NCBI GenBank assembly: GCA_041675285.1
Contig: JBAYTZ010000006.1
Coordinates: forward strand, 124,001-188,000
Source: Candidatus Delongbacteria bacterium
Lineage (GTDB): Bacteria > CAIWAD01
DNA length: 64,000 nucleotides
Reading direction: 5' to 3'
Shown: positions 45,820 to 53,834 of the stretch, one piece after another
Position numbering within the stretch: position 1 is the first letter of the stretch
How the letters are laid out: every line of letters starts with the position of its first letter
Made by a program: the position numbers and the translations under genes
The notes under the pieces: generated by a model
Seen by the model: the letters and a program-made list of their open reading frames with translations, nothing else
Told to the model about the DNA's origin: nothing
Databases searched by the model: none

Positions 45820-46059
45820 TCAGCCGACCTGCTCGTCCAGGAACTTGCAGACCGCGCCCACCGTGGTCAGGCTCTGGGCCGACTCGTCGGTGATCTCCAG
45901 GTCGAACTCTTTTTCCAGCATGTCGATGAGTTCGAACTTGGCGATGCTGTCGGCGCCCAGATCGTTGTCGAAGGAGGCGTCCATGGTGACCTTGGAGGCG
46001 TCATCCAGATCCAGGACCTCGAGGATGATGGTCTTGACCTTGTCGAAATGCTGGGACAT
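45820..46059 (-). CDS. acpP: Acyl carrier protein
   Basis: A 79-residue ACP. Ser38 in LGADSIAKFELIDMLEKEF is the phosphopantetheine attachment site; the family more often reads GADSLD. The protein is acidic, as expected. It carries the growing fatty acid among the Fab enzymes encoded on both sides. ATG 46057-46059. A GC-rich imperfect hairpin lies in the 148-base gap before it. Confidence 0.96.
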   Translation of the reverse strand: MSQHFDKVKTIILEVLDLDDASKVTMDASFDNDLGADSIAKFELIDMLEKEFDLEITDESAQSLTTVGAVCKFLDEQVG

Positions 46060-46207
46060 GATGTCTCCTGTTAGACTGGTTTCACTCTGGAATTGCGTTC
46101 AACTTAGTTCGCCGGGCGCTGGGGGTCAATCACCCGGCGCCAACTCCCCGCACCCGCTCCGCGCAATCTGTGACCCGTCATGGGTCCGCCGGCGCACGCG
46201 GCGCGGA

Positions 46208-46942
46208 TCACATGTGCATGCCGCCGTCCACCTGGAGAACCTGGCCCGTGATGTAGCCCGCGGCCGGCCCGGCCAGGAACTTCACCACCTCGGCCACGTC
46301 GGCGGCCTGGCCCGTGCGGCCCAGCGGGATCTGGCGCGTGAGCTCGCCGCGCGCCGCCTCCGTGAGCTGGGCGGTCATCTCGGTCTCGATGTAGCCCGGC
46401 GCCACGGCGTTGACCAGCACGCCGCGCGAGGCCAGCTCGCGGGCCATGGTCTTGGTCAGCCCGATCACGCCGGCCTTGGCCGCGGAGTAGTTGGCCTGGC
46501 CCGCGTTGCCCATCACGCCCACCACGCTGGCGATGTTGACGATCCGCCCGCCGCGCTGCTTCATCATGGGCTTGATGGCGTGCCGGATGGTGTTGAAGCA
46601 GCCGGTGAGATTGGTGTGGATCACCAGGCTCCACTGCTCCTCGGTCATGCGCATCATCAGGCCGTCCCGCGTGATGCCCGCGTTGTTGACCAGCACGTCC
46701 AGCCGGCCGTCCCGCGCGACGATCTCCTCCACCAGCCGCTCCAGGCCGGCGAAGTCCGTCACGCTGCAGGCGCGGCCCGCCACGTCGTAGCCCTCGGCCG
46801 TCAGCGCAGCCTCGGTCTCCCGGACCTGGTCTTCGCGCAGGTCGTTGAACCAGACCTTGTCGCCCAGCTGGGCGAAGGCCCGCACGATCTCCAGCCCGAT
46901 GCCCCGGGACCCGCCCGTCACCCAGACAATCCTGCGACTCAT
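46208..46942 (-). CDS. fabG: 3-oxoacyl-ACP reductase
   Basis: A 244-residue short-chain dehydrogenase. The NAD(P)-binding motif TGGSRGIG is at the N-terminus, NNAG follows, and the catalytic Ser-Tyr-Lys are in ASVVGVMGN and YSAAK. It reduces the 3-oxoacyl-ACP made by FabF/FabH. ATG 46940-46942 overlaps the fabD stop (ATGA), coupling the two. Confidence 0.95.
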   Translation of the reverse strand: MSRRIVWVTGGSRGIGLEIVRAFAQLGDKVWFNDLREDQVRETEAALTAEGYDVAGRACSVTDFAGLERLVEEIVARDGRLDVLVNNAGITRDGLMMRMTEEQWSLVIHTNLTGCFNTIRHAIKPMMKQRGGRIVNIASVVGVMGNAGQANYSAAKAGVIGLTKTMARELASRGVLVNAVAPGYIETEMTAQLTEAARGELTRQIPLGRTGQAADVAEVVKFLAGPAAGYITGQVLQVDGGMHM

Positions 46943-47874
46943 GTCGTTTCCCCTTCCAGCAGGGCGTCCAACTCGGCGGCCTTGTCCGCGGCGCGACTGC
47001 GCGCCGTGGGCGCGATGCGCTGCAGCAAGCCCGAGAGCACGCGCCCCGGACCCAGTTCCCACACCTCGTCCACCCCGTCGGCCAGGAGGTTCTCCATCGC
47101 CGACTGCCAGCGAACGGTCTCGGTCAGCTGGCGACCCAGCAGGCGGCGGATCTCCTCGGGATCCTCCACCCGCGCGCCGCTGACGTTGCAGTAGAGCGGC
47201 GCGTCGCCGGGCCGGAGGGCCACCCGGTCCAGCTCCTGCAGCAGTCCCTCACGGGCCGCTTCCATCAGGGGCGAGTGGAAGGCGCCGGAGACCTCCAGGC
47301 GCTTCACCAGCCGCACGCCGTTTTCCTTCAACAGGGCGCTCGCCCGTTCCACACCGGCCAGCGAGCCGGAGATGGCGATCTGTCCCGGACAGTTGAAATT
47401 GGCGGCCTGCACCACCTCGCCCTCGGCCACCACCTGGTCACAGAGCCGGTTCACCAGCTCGGGCTCGGCCCCGATGACGGCGGCCATGGTGCCCGCCCAA
47501 TCGAGACCGGCCTGATACATCAGCTCGCCGCGCCGTCGCACCAGGGCCAGTCCGTCCAGCGGATCCAGCCAGCCCGCGGCGGCCAGGGCGCTGTATTCAC
47601 CCAGGGAGTGGCCGGCCACGGCGGCGGGCCGCAGCCCGCGCTCGCGCAGCAGCAGGGCCAGGGCCACGCTGTGCAGGTAGATGGCCGGCTGGGTGTTGGA
47701 GGTCTTGACCAGCTCTGCCTTGGGACCCTGCGTGGAGAGCGTGGCGAAGTCCACGCCCGTGCGCTCCCGGGCCGCGTCGTAGAGGCGGCGCGCGGCGGCG
47801 TGAGATTCCAGCAGCGAGGCGGCCATGCCCACGTACTGGGCTCCCTGGCCGGGAAAGATCCAGGCGGCCTGCAT
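46939..47874 (-). CDS. fabD: Malonyl-CoA:ACP transacylase
   Basis: A 311-residue malonyl transferase. FPGQGAQYVGM is the N-terminal signature; the nucleophile Ser is in GHSLGEYSAL and the partner His is in SGAFHSPLM. It loads malonate onto ACP for FabH and FabF. ATG 47872-47874, one base after the fabH stop. Confidence 0.96.
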   Translation of the reverse strand: MQAAWIFPGQGAQYVGMAASLLESHAAARRLYDAARERTGVDFATLSTQGPKAELVKTSNTQPAIYLHSVALALLLRERGLRPAAVAGHSLGEYSALAAAGWLDPLDGLALVRRRGELMYQAGLDWAGTMAAVIGAEPELVNRLCDQVVAEGEVVQAANFNCPGQIAISGSLAGVERASALLKENGVRLVKRLEVSGAFHSPLMEAAREGLLQELDRVALRPGDAPLYCNVSGARVEDPEEIRRLLGRQLTETVRWQSAMENLLADGVDEVWELGPGRVLSGLLQRIAPTARSRAADKAAELDALLEGETT

Positions 47875-47875
47875 G

Positions 47876-48865
47876 TCAGATCCTCAGGGCCGAGGCGGCC
47901 CAGGTGAAGCCGCCGCCGAAGACCGTCAACAGCGCCACCTGGCCCTTGTGGATGCGGCCCATCTCCAGGGCCTCGTCCAGGGCGATGGGAATGGAGGCCG
48001 CCGAGGTGTTGCCGTAGCGGTCCACGTTGATCATGGTCTTCTCCAGCGGGAAGCCGAAGCGCTCGCAGGTGGCCTCGATGATCCGGATGTTCGCCTGGTG
48101 CGGAATCAGCAGATCCACGTCCGCGGGGGTCAGGCCCGCGCGGTCCATCGCCTGCTGGGTGGCGTCGGCCATGCACTTGACGGCGTTCACGTAGACGTGG
48201 CGGCCCTGCATGTGGATCAGGTGATCCTTGTTCTCCAGCGATTCGGGGCTGAGCCGGCGCAGCGTGCCGCAACCCGGCGCCCAGAGCAGCTCGGCCAGTT
48301 CGCCGTTGCTCTTGGTGTAGGTGGAGAGCACGCCCGTCTCGTCGTCGGAGGGTCCCAGGACCGCGGCGCCCGCCGCGTCCCCGAAGAGCACACAGGTGCC
48401 GCGATCGGTCCAATCCACCATGCTGGTCAGAACCTCGGCGCCGATCAGCAGCACGTGCTTCTTCTGACCCGTGCGGATCAGGGCGTCCGCCAGCTCCAGG
48501 CCGTAGACGAACCCGCTGCAGGCGGCGGCGATGTCCATGGCCGAGGCGTTGCGCGCGCCCAGCTTGGCCTGGGTGAACACGGCCGTGGCCGGAAACTTGC
48601 AGTCCCCGGTCACCGTGCCCACCAGGATCAAATCCACGTCGCCGGGTTCGAGGCCGGCGGCGGCCAGCGCCTTTCGGCCGGCCTCCGCGCACAGGTCGGA
48701 AGTGCAGAGACCGTCCTCCGGACCCACGATGTGCCGTTCCCGGATCCCGGTGCGCGAGACGATCCACTCGTCGGTGGTGTCCACGATCCGGCACAGGTCT
48801 TCGTTGGTCAGACAGGTGGGACCGACGGCCCGACCTGTGCCCAAGAGTTTGGCGCGCAGGGCCAT
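47876..48865 (-). CDS. fabH: Beta-ketoacyl-ACP synthase III
   Basis: A 329-residue KAS III that starts fatty-acid synthesis from acyl-CoA and malonyl-ACP. The active-site Cys is in AACSGFVYGLE, the His in PHQANIRI and the Asn in GNTSAAS, giving a complete triad. ATG 48863-48865. Usually plsX lies between rpmF and fabH; here there is only a 79-base gap, so plsX must be elsewhere or absent. Confidence 0.96.
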   Translation of the reverse strand: MALRAKLLGTGRAVGPTCLTNEDLCRIVDTTDEWIVSRTGIRERHIVGPEDGLCTSDLCAEAGRKALAAAGLEPGDVDLILVGTVTGDCKFPATAVFTQAKLGARNASAMDIAAACSGFVYGLELADALIRTGQKKHVLLIGAEVLTSMVDWTDRGTCVLFGDAAGAAVLGPSDDETGVLSTYTKSNGELAELLWAPGCGTLRRLSPESLENKDHLIHMQGRHVYVNAVKCMADATQQAMDRAGLTPADVDLLIPHQANIRIIEATCERFGFPLEKTMINVDRYGNTSAASIPIALDEALEMGRIHKGQVALLTVFGGGFTWAASALRI

Positions 48866-48944
48866 GCGCCCTCCGTTGCTTGAGTGGAGGCCCAGCGACG
48901 ACGGGTTGCGGGCAATCCGGTCGGGGCCTGAAGGCCCGAAGTCG

Positions 48945-49121
48945 CTAGCCGCGGGCCAGGATGGTCCGGCCCTTGTAGCTGCCGCAATTGGGGCAGACCC
49001 GGTGGGAGAGCTTGGGCTGGCCGCACTGCGGGCAGGTGGAAACCCCCACCGGCGTCAGGGCGTGGTGCGAACGACGCTGGTCGCGACGGGCCTTGGAGGT
49101 CTTTTTCTTGGGCAACGGCAT
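48945..49121 (-). CDS. rpmF: 50S ribosomal protein L32
   Basis: A 58-residue protein: MPLPKKKTSKARRDQRRSHH, then a zinc-ribbon with four cysteines (CPQC...CPNC) and the end GRTILARG. This is a textbook L32. It follows yceD and precedes fabH, the usual arrangement. It is too short for many gene finders, so is worth stating explicitly. Confidence 0.96.
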   Translation of the reverse strand: MPLPKKKTSKARRDQRRSHHALTPVGVSTCPQCGQPKLSHRVCPNCGSYKGRTILARG

Positions 49122-49142
49122 GATCGACTCCCGACTGGTTGG

Positions 49143-49646
49143 TTACACCGGCTTGCGCAGGTTGGCCAGGGTGGTGAACGGGGAATCCGGAGCCGCGGGC
49201 CTGCACCCGCACTCCCCCTCGTTCCAGTCCTGGCCGCACGCGGGGCACAAGCCCCGGCACTCCGGCCTGCACACGAAATACTCAGGCTGGGACAACCGCA
49301 GGGCGTCCCGCACCACCTGGTCCACTTCCACCCACTCCTGGTCGGGCACATAGAGCAGCACCCGATCCTCCTCGTCCTCGCTGGGCCGCTCGGATTCCGG
49401 CAGGATCAAACAGGAGTCCTCTTCGCTCACGGACTGTTCCACTTCCACCAGGCAGCGGTCGCACACCCGGTGGACGCGCGTCTGCAGCGACAGATTGAGT
49501 CGCCACCCGCCCAGCAGGGGCTGGGCACGCACAAGCGCTTCCACGGGGTGGCGGAACCACTCTCCGGGAAGCTTCAGTTCGTCAGGCGTTCCGACCAGCG
49601 CAAGCTCGTCCAGTCCGCGACGCAGTTCCATCAGCGCGATTCGCAT
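49143..49646 (-). CDS. yceD: YceD/DUF177-family protein
   Basis: A 167-residue protein in the conserved yceD-rpmF pair. The family core is VHRVCDRCLVEVEQSV and, further on, RPECRGLCPACG with the C-terminal CxxC pairs. In other bacteria YceD influences 23S rRNA processing and rpmF expression. The ATG at 49644-49646 is only nine bases downstream of a predicted -10 box, so its mRNA may be leaderless; the frame remains open further upstream but that part crosses the promoter. Confidence 0.88.
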   Translation of the reverse strand: MRIALMELRRGLDELALVGTPDELKLPGEWFRHPVEALVRAQPLLGGWRLNLSLQTRVHRVCDRCLVEVEQSVSEEDSCLILPESERPSEDEEDRVLLYVPDQEWVEVDQVVRDALRLSQPEYFVCRPECRGLCPACGQDWNEGECGCRPAAPDSPFTTLANLRKPV

Positions 49647-49655
49647 GAGCCGCAA

Positions 49656-49684
49656 AATATAGTCCCTGAAGGAGCCAACCGCAA
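49656..49684 (-). promoter_or_regulatory. Sigma70-type promoter of the yceD-rpmF-fab operon
   Basis: Minus strand TTGCGG, 17 bases, TATATT. The predicted start of transcription lies within a few bases of the yceD ATG, with no room for a ribosome-binding site. Confidence 0.65.
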
Positions 49685-49866
49685 TGCTGGACGCGATTCC
49701 CTTCCCGCGGGTCGCGTTGGACCTCCGCCCGCCCGGACCGCGCGCGCGGGAATCAAGTTCGGCCCGCGCCTGCCGATAAGTCCCTGACGAGGGGGGCTCT
49801 TCGGAGTGGGGCCGAAGGCCCCCGACTCGGCGCCCACCGGAGCAGGCACAGATGTTTTCACAAACC

Positions 49867-49895
49867 TTGATCCCCGAGACGCCGAGTCCTACATT
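49867..49895 (+). promoter_or_regulatory. Sigma70-type promoter of the large secreted-protein gene
   Basis: Plus strand TTGATC, 17 bases, TACATT, about 80 bases before the ATG at 49980. The 333-base interval 49647-49979 otherwise holds only a GGGGCC/GGCCCC hairpin at 49808-49822; I see no other gene in it. Confidence 0.5.
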
Positions 49896-49979
49896 TTTGC
49901 CAGCCAAGTCAGCGCCACAGCTGCGCTTTCCGAAACGAACTCGAGCATCACACACTTTCGATACGGCCAAGGGGGAAGC

Positions 49980-52900
49980 ATGAAGCGACTGGCCTTTGCC
50001 CTGATCCTGTTCGGCACGTCCCTGCTTTCATCCGCCGCGTGGGCGCGCATCGGGACGGACCGCGACCAGGATGGGGGGGGAGTCGAACCTCTCCGGACCA
50101 CGTACACGTTGGACAGTCTGTTCTTCCACGGTTCGGGCGGCACAGGGGATCAGGACATCACGCCCAACGAAACCCTGACCGTGACGGCCGTGCTGTCCGG
50201 GGGCACGTGGAACGCCACGGCGCCCATCGACGAATTCATCATCATCCCCAACACCAACGACCCCCCCGACGCCGCGGGCGCGGACCTGGAGAACTACTAC
50301 AGCTATCTCAACTCCCAGGCCTCCGTCATCAGCATCGGCGTCAACAGCAGCGGCAAGTCGCGCCTGACCTTCAACGTCGCCGCCCCCAGCACGTGGCAGG
50401 CGGGCGACCTGACCTTCACCATCTACCTGGACGGCAAGTGCACGAGCATCCACCAGGCCGCCGTCAGCGAGACCTACGTCTCATTGGCGGAGGTCAACGT
50501 GATGCACGCCGGCACGGAGACCCTGACCGGCGCGGGCTTCACCCTCGGCAACATGGCGGCGGATTCCACGCCCCCCACTCTGGTGACGGCCGGCTGCTAC
50601 GCCACCAGCCTGACCACCCTGCGCATCCAGGTGGCGGAGAGCGTGAGCGAGTCGGGCGGCGACTGTGGCGCTAGTTTCAGCGTCACGGGCGACGGCATCG
50701 CCGGCAGCATCGTCGGCAGCAGCCTGGCCAGCTCCTCCTCCACTGTCTGGACGCTCACCCTGGCCTCCTCGCTGCCCGACCGCGACTGGCAGGGCACGCT
50801 GACCTATGATCGCGACGCCTCGGCCGCGGAGTTGCGCGATGCGGCCGGCAACGAGATGGCCGACGGCCACAATGTGACCGCCACGACGGAAAAGATCGCC
50901 CCGGCCAATCCGACCATGACCTATCCCTCGGCCACGGCGGACCTGAGCGGCGCCAGCATCGCCTGGACCGGCTCGGCCAACTCCAGCGCGACCGATCCCT
51001 CTATGGCCGGCGTCTCGCTCCAGGGCTCGCTCAACGGCGCCTCCTGGACCACGCTCTCCACGGACAGCGACGTGACGGACGGAACCTACGGCGCCACCTG
51101 GACGGTGGGCACCCAGTACAATTACTACCGCTTGCTGGCCATCGACGACCTGAGCAATTCCGCCGCCTCGTCCTCCAGCGTGGACTTCCAGGCCAAGCAG
51201 CGGCTGGTGCTCAGCGGCAGCGTCAGCGAAGCCGTCAACACCTTCGAGGATCAGGCCACGGCCACCATCACGGACGCCTACGGAAACGCGGAGAGCGGCA
51301 CGCACACCCTCAGCCTGAGCAAGGTTTCGGGCGCGGGCACCCTCACCTTCTCCTCCGAGGCCGACGGCACGCCCGTCATCACCACCCTGGACATCGAGAG
51401 CGCCAGCAGCGGCGCCTTCTGGCTCGCGGGTTCGGCCCCGGGCGCTTATCAGGTCCGGGCCGCCACCGCCGGCCTGCTGGCCGACACCCTGGCCGTGACC
51501 ATCGTCACCGGGGCCCCCAACAAGGTGCTGGTGGCCATGCCGGGCCAGAGTTTCGTGGACGGCACGGGCATCACGGGCACGCCCACGGCCACCGATGCGG
51601 GCACGGCCTTCGGCATCAACCTCTACGTGGTGGACGCCAGCAACTACCTCTGCGACTTCGACACGGACAACGTGGGCACGGTCTTCGGCAAGACCGCCGT
51701 GGCCAGCCCTTCGGGCAACAATCCGCAGATCAAGGTGGGCGGCGCGGCCTACACGACCAACTGGACCACGTCCAAGGCGGTCAGCTTCGAGAACGGCGTG
51801 AACACCACGGCCCTGCTGGTCAAGTTCTACAACGCCAGCACCACGGGCGCCATCAGCGCAACGGCCACGGGCGTGGCCAATCATCCCAACTCCAGCGACA
51901 TCACGATCAACGCGCTGGATCCGGACCAGATGAACTTCAGTCTGGCGGCGGCCAGCCAAGAGAGTGGCGTGGCCTGGACGGGCACCAACACGGTCTCCGT
52001 CAAGGACGTCTACCAGAACCTGATCACCTGGTTCAACGCGGCGGACCAGCCCCTGACCCTGGATGTGACCCCCCAGGGCGCCGGCGTGGTCACCAGCTTC
52101 CTGATCACCGCCCGCGGCGACGCCGTGCTGGACGAGGCCACGGACTTCGTGGGCGGCGTCTGCAACCTCACGGCCCTGGGCATCACGCTGACGGCCACGC
52201 CCGACGCCTACGACATCGGCGGCGACCTGGGCGCCAATCAGGGCACGCGCGTCAAGAACATCATCGTGAACGCCCCCACGCTGAGCAGCGCCACGCCGGC
52301 TTGGCGCACGCACATCAACGCCGAGGCGGACAGCCCGGGCTACATGCTGCAGGCGGCCGTGGACGAGAACGGCGAGACCCTGACCGTCTACTGGGCCTTC
52401 GACAACGACTCCACCAAGTACTCGGGCTACACGGTGCAGAACAGCGCCAGCGTGACCACGGGCGGCGGCCTCCTGCAGAAGTACCTCGACGGCGCCACCA
52501 TCAACGCCCAGGGCGCGGGCTATGACTACATGTTCTGGTGGGTGGGCGGCACGGACTCCCAGGGCAACACGCCGGACGGCAAGCCCATTTCCAGCAACCG
52601 CCTGGTCTACGTGGTCAACCCCACGCTGACCGTGCGCGGTTTCGACCTGGGGGCCGGCGGCCTGCATCCCAACACCACCAACAACACGATGACCAGTCTG
52701 GAGCTGACGGCTGAAATGGCCGGCGCCGCCATCACGGTGACGCGCCTGGCCTTCACCAAGACCTCCTCCTCCAACGCCACCACCACGCACATCTCGGCCT
52801 TCAAGCTGTGGCTGGACGTCAACGGCAACGACCAGTACGACGCCGGCACCGACACGCAGTTGGGCAGCACGCTGACCGGCACGGTGAACCCGAACTTCAC

Positions 52901-53729
52901 CGGGCTGAGCCTGATGGTGCCCGCCGGCAGCCCCGTGCGCGTGCTGCTGACGGTGGACGTCAGCGCCAGCGCCACCACGGCCCAGAACCTGGGCATGGAG
53001 ATGGTCAGCGAGTCCTCCGTGACCCTGCAGAACGGCGTGGACGACGTGGTGGGCCACGGCGGCACGTGGCCCCAGCCGGGCAACGCGGCCGACTGGACCC
53101 TGCCCGTGGAGTTCAGCGTCTTCTCCGGCACGGCCGGCTACGGCCAGAACGGACTCGTCTGGCGGACGGAATCCGAAGTGAACAGCCTGGGCTTCCGGGT
53201 CTGGCGCGCCGAGACCCCCGAGGCGGGGATCCACCCGGCCCTGACGGCCTTCACGCCCCTGGCGGACTGGAATCAGGACGAGGGTCTGCTGGGCCAGGAG
53301 AACAGCTCGGCGGGCAAGGACTACCGCTGGCAAGACACGAACATCGAGCCGGGCGTGGTCTACTGCTACCGGCTGGAGGCGGTGGATCTGGACGGCAGCA
53401 GCGAGTTCCATCCGGAGTCCATCTACGTCAGCAGCCTGAGCAAGCCCACCGGCTTCACGCTGGGCACCAACACGCCCAACCCCTTCAACCCGGTCACCAC
53501 CCTGCGCTTCGTGCTGCCGGAAGTGCTGCCGGTCTCGCTGGAGGTCTACAACATCAACGGCCAGCTGGTCCGCACCCTGCTCTCCGGCCAGACCCTGCCC
53601 TGGGGCCCGCACCAGCTGCTCTGGGACGGCACCAACAACCAGGGCAAGCAGGTGGCCTCGGGCGTCTACATCTACCGCCTGAGCACGCCGGGCTTCCAGC
53701 AGGCCCGCACCATGCAGCTGCTGCGCTGA
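49980..53729 (+). CDS. Large secreted surface protein with T9SS/FlgD-like C-terminal domain
   Basis: A 1249-residue protein with a signal peptide (MKRLAFALILFGTSLLSSAAWA). The body is a chain of beta-rich, Ig/invasin-like domains with low-complexity Ser/Thr/Ala-rich linkers (for example LTFSSEADGTPVITTLDI and ATDAGTAFGINLYVV). The C-terminus is a sorting-type domain: TPNPFNPVTTLRFVLPE, VYNINGQLVRTLLSG, LWDGTNNQGKQVASGVYIYRL. Such domains direct T9SS-like export and attachment in FCB-group bacteria. ATG at 49980 with GGGGGA upstream; an earlier in-frame start precedes the promoter and is not used. A strong terminator follows. Ligand or function unknown. Confidence 0.87.
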   Translation: MKRLAFALILFGTSLLSSAAWARIGTDRDQDGGGVEPLRTTYTLDSLFFHGSGGTGDQDITPNETLTVTAVLSGGTWNATAPIDEFIIIPNTNDPPDAAGADLENYYSYLNSQASVISIGVNSSGKSRLTFNVAAPSTWQAGDLTFTIYLDGKCTSIHQAAVSETYVSLAEVNVMHAGTETLTGAGFTLGNMAADSTPPTLVTAGCYATSLTTLRIQVAESVSESGGDCGASFSVTGDGIAGSIVGSSLASSSSTVWTLTLASSLPDRDWQGTLTYDRDASAAELRDAAGNEMADGHNVTATTEKIAPANPTMTYPSATADLSGASIAWTGSANSSATDPSMAGVSLQGSLNGASWTTLSTDSDVTDGTYGATWTVGTQYNYYRLLAIDDLSNSAASSSSVDFQAKQRLVLSGSVSEAVNTFEDQATATITDAYGNAESGTHTLSLSKVSGAGTLTFSSEADGTPVITTLDIESASSGAFWLAGSAPGAYQVRAATAGLLADTLAVTIVTGAPNKVLVAMPGQSFVDGTGITGTPTATDAGTAFGINLYVVDASNYLCDFDTDNVGTVFGKTAVASPSGNNPQIKVGGAAYTTNWTTSKAVSFENGVNTTALLVKFYNASTTGAISATATGVANHPNSSDITINALDPDQMNFSLAAASQESGVAWTGTNTVSVKDVYQNLITWFNAADQPLTLDVTPQGAGVVTSFLITARGDAVLDEATDFVGGVCNLTALGITLTATPDAYDIGGDLGANQGTRVKNIIVNAPTLSSATPAWRTHINAEADSPGYMLQAAVDENGETLTVYWAFDNDSTKYSGYTVQNSASVTTGGGLLQKYLDGATINAQGAGYDYMFWWVGGTDSQGNTPDGKPISSNRLVYVVNPTLTVRGFDLGAGGLHPNTTNNTMTSLELTAEMAGAAITVTRLAFTKTSSSNATTTHISAFKLWLDVNGNDQYDAGTDTQLGSTLTGTVNPNFTGLSLMVPAGSPVRVLLTVDVSASATTAQNLGMEMVSESSVTLQNGVDDVVGHGGTWPQPGNAADWTLPVEFSVFSGTAGYGQNGLVWRTESEVNSLGFRVWRAETPEAGIHPALTAFTPLADWNQDEGLLGQENSSAGKDYRWQDTNIEPGVVYCYRLEAVDLDGSSEFHPESIYVSSLSKPTGFTLGTNTPNPFNPVTTLRFVLPEVLPVSLEVYNINGQLVRTLLSGQTLPWGPHQLLWDGTNNQGKQVASGVYIYRLSTPGFQQARTMQLLR

Positions 53730-53753
53730 CGCCCGACCGAATCCGTCCACGAC

Positions 53754-53787
53754 AGGGCCTCCCGCAATTCGGGGGGCCCTTTTTCTT
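53754..53787 (+). terminator. Intrinsic terminator of the secreted-protein gene
   Basis: Hairpin GGGCCTCCCG / CGGGGGGCCC with a 5-base loop followed by TTTTTCTT, 25 bases after the stop. Confidence 0.9.
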
Positions 53788-53834
53788 GCCGGAGGCGCAG
53801 ACCAAGTCAGAGCAAGAATTGCGGGGTGGCCGTG

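Noticed and set aside
50481..53750. Minus-strand open frame of 1089 codons opposite the large secreted protein
   Set aside because: The plus-strand protein has a signal peptide, promoter, ribosome-binding site, sorting domain and terminator; the minus-strand product has none of these.
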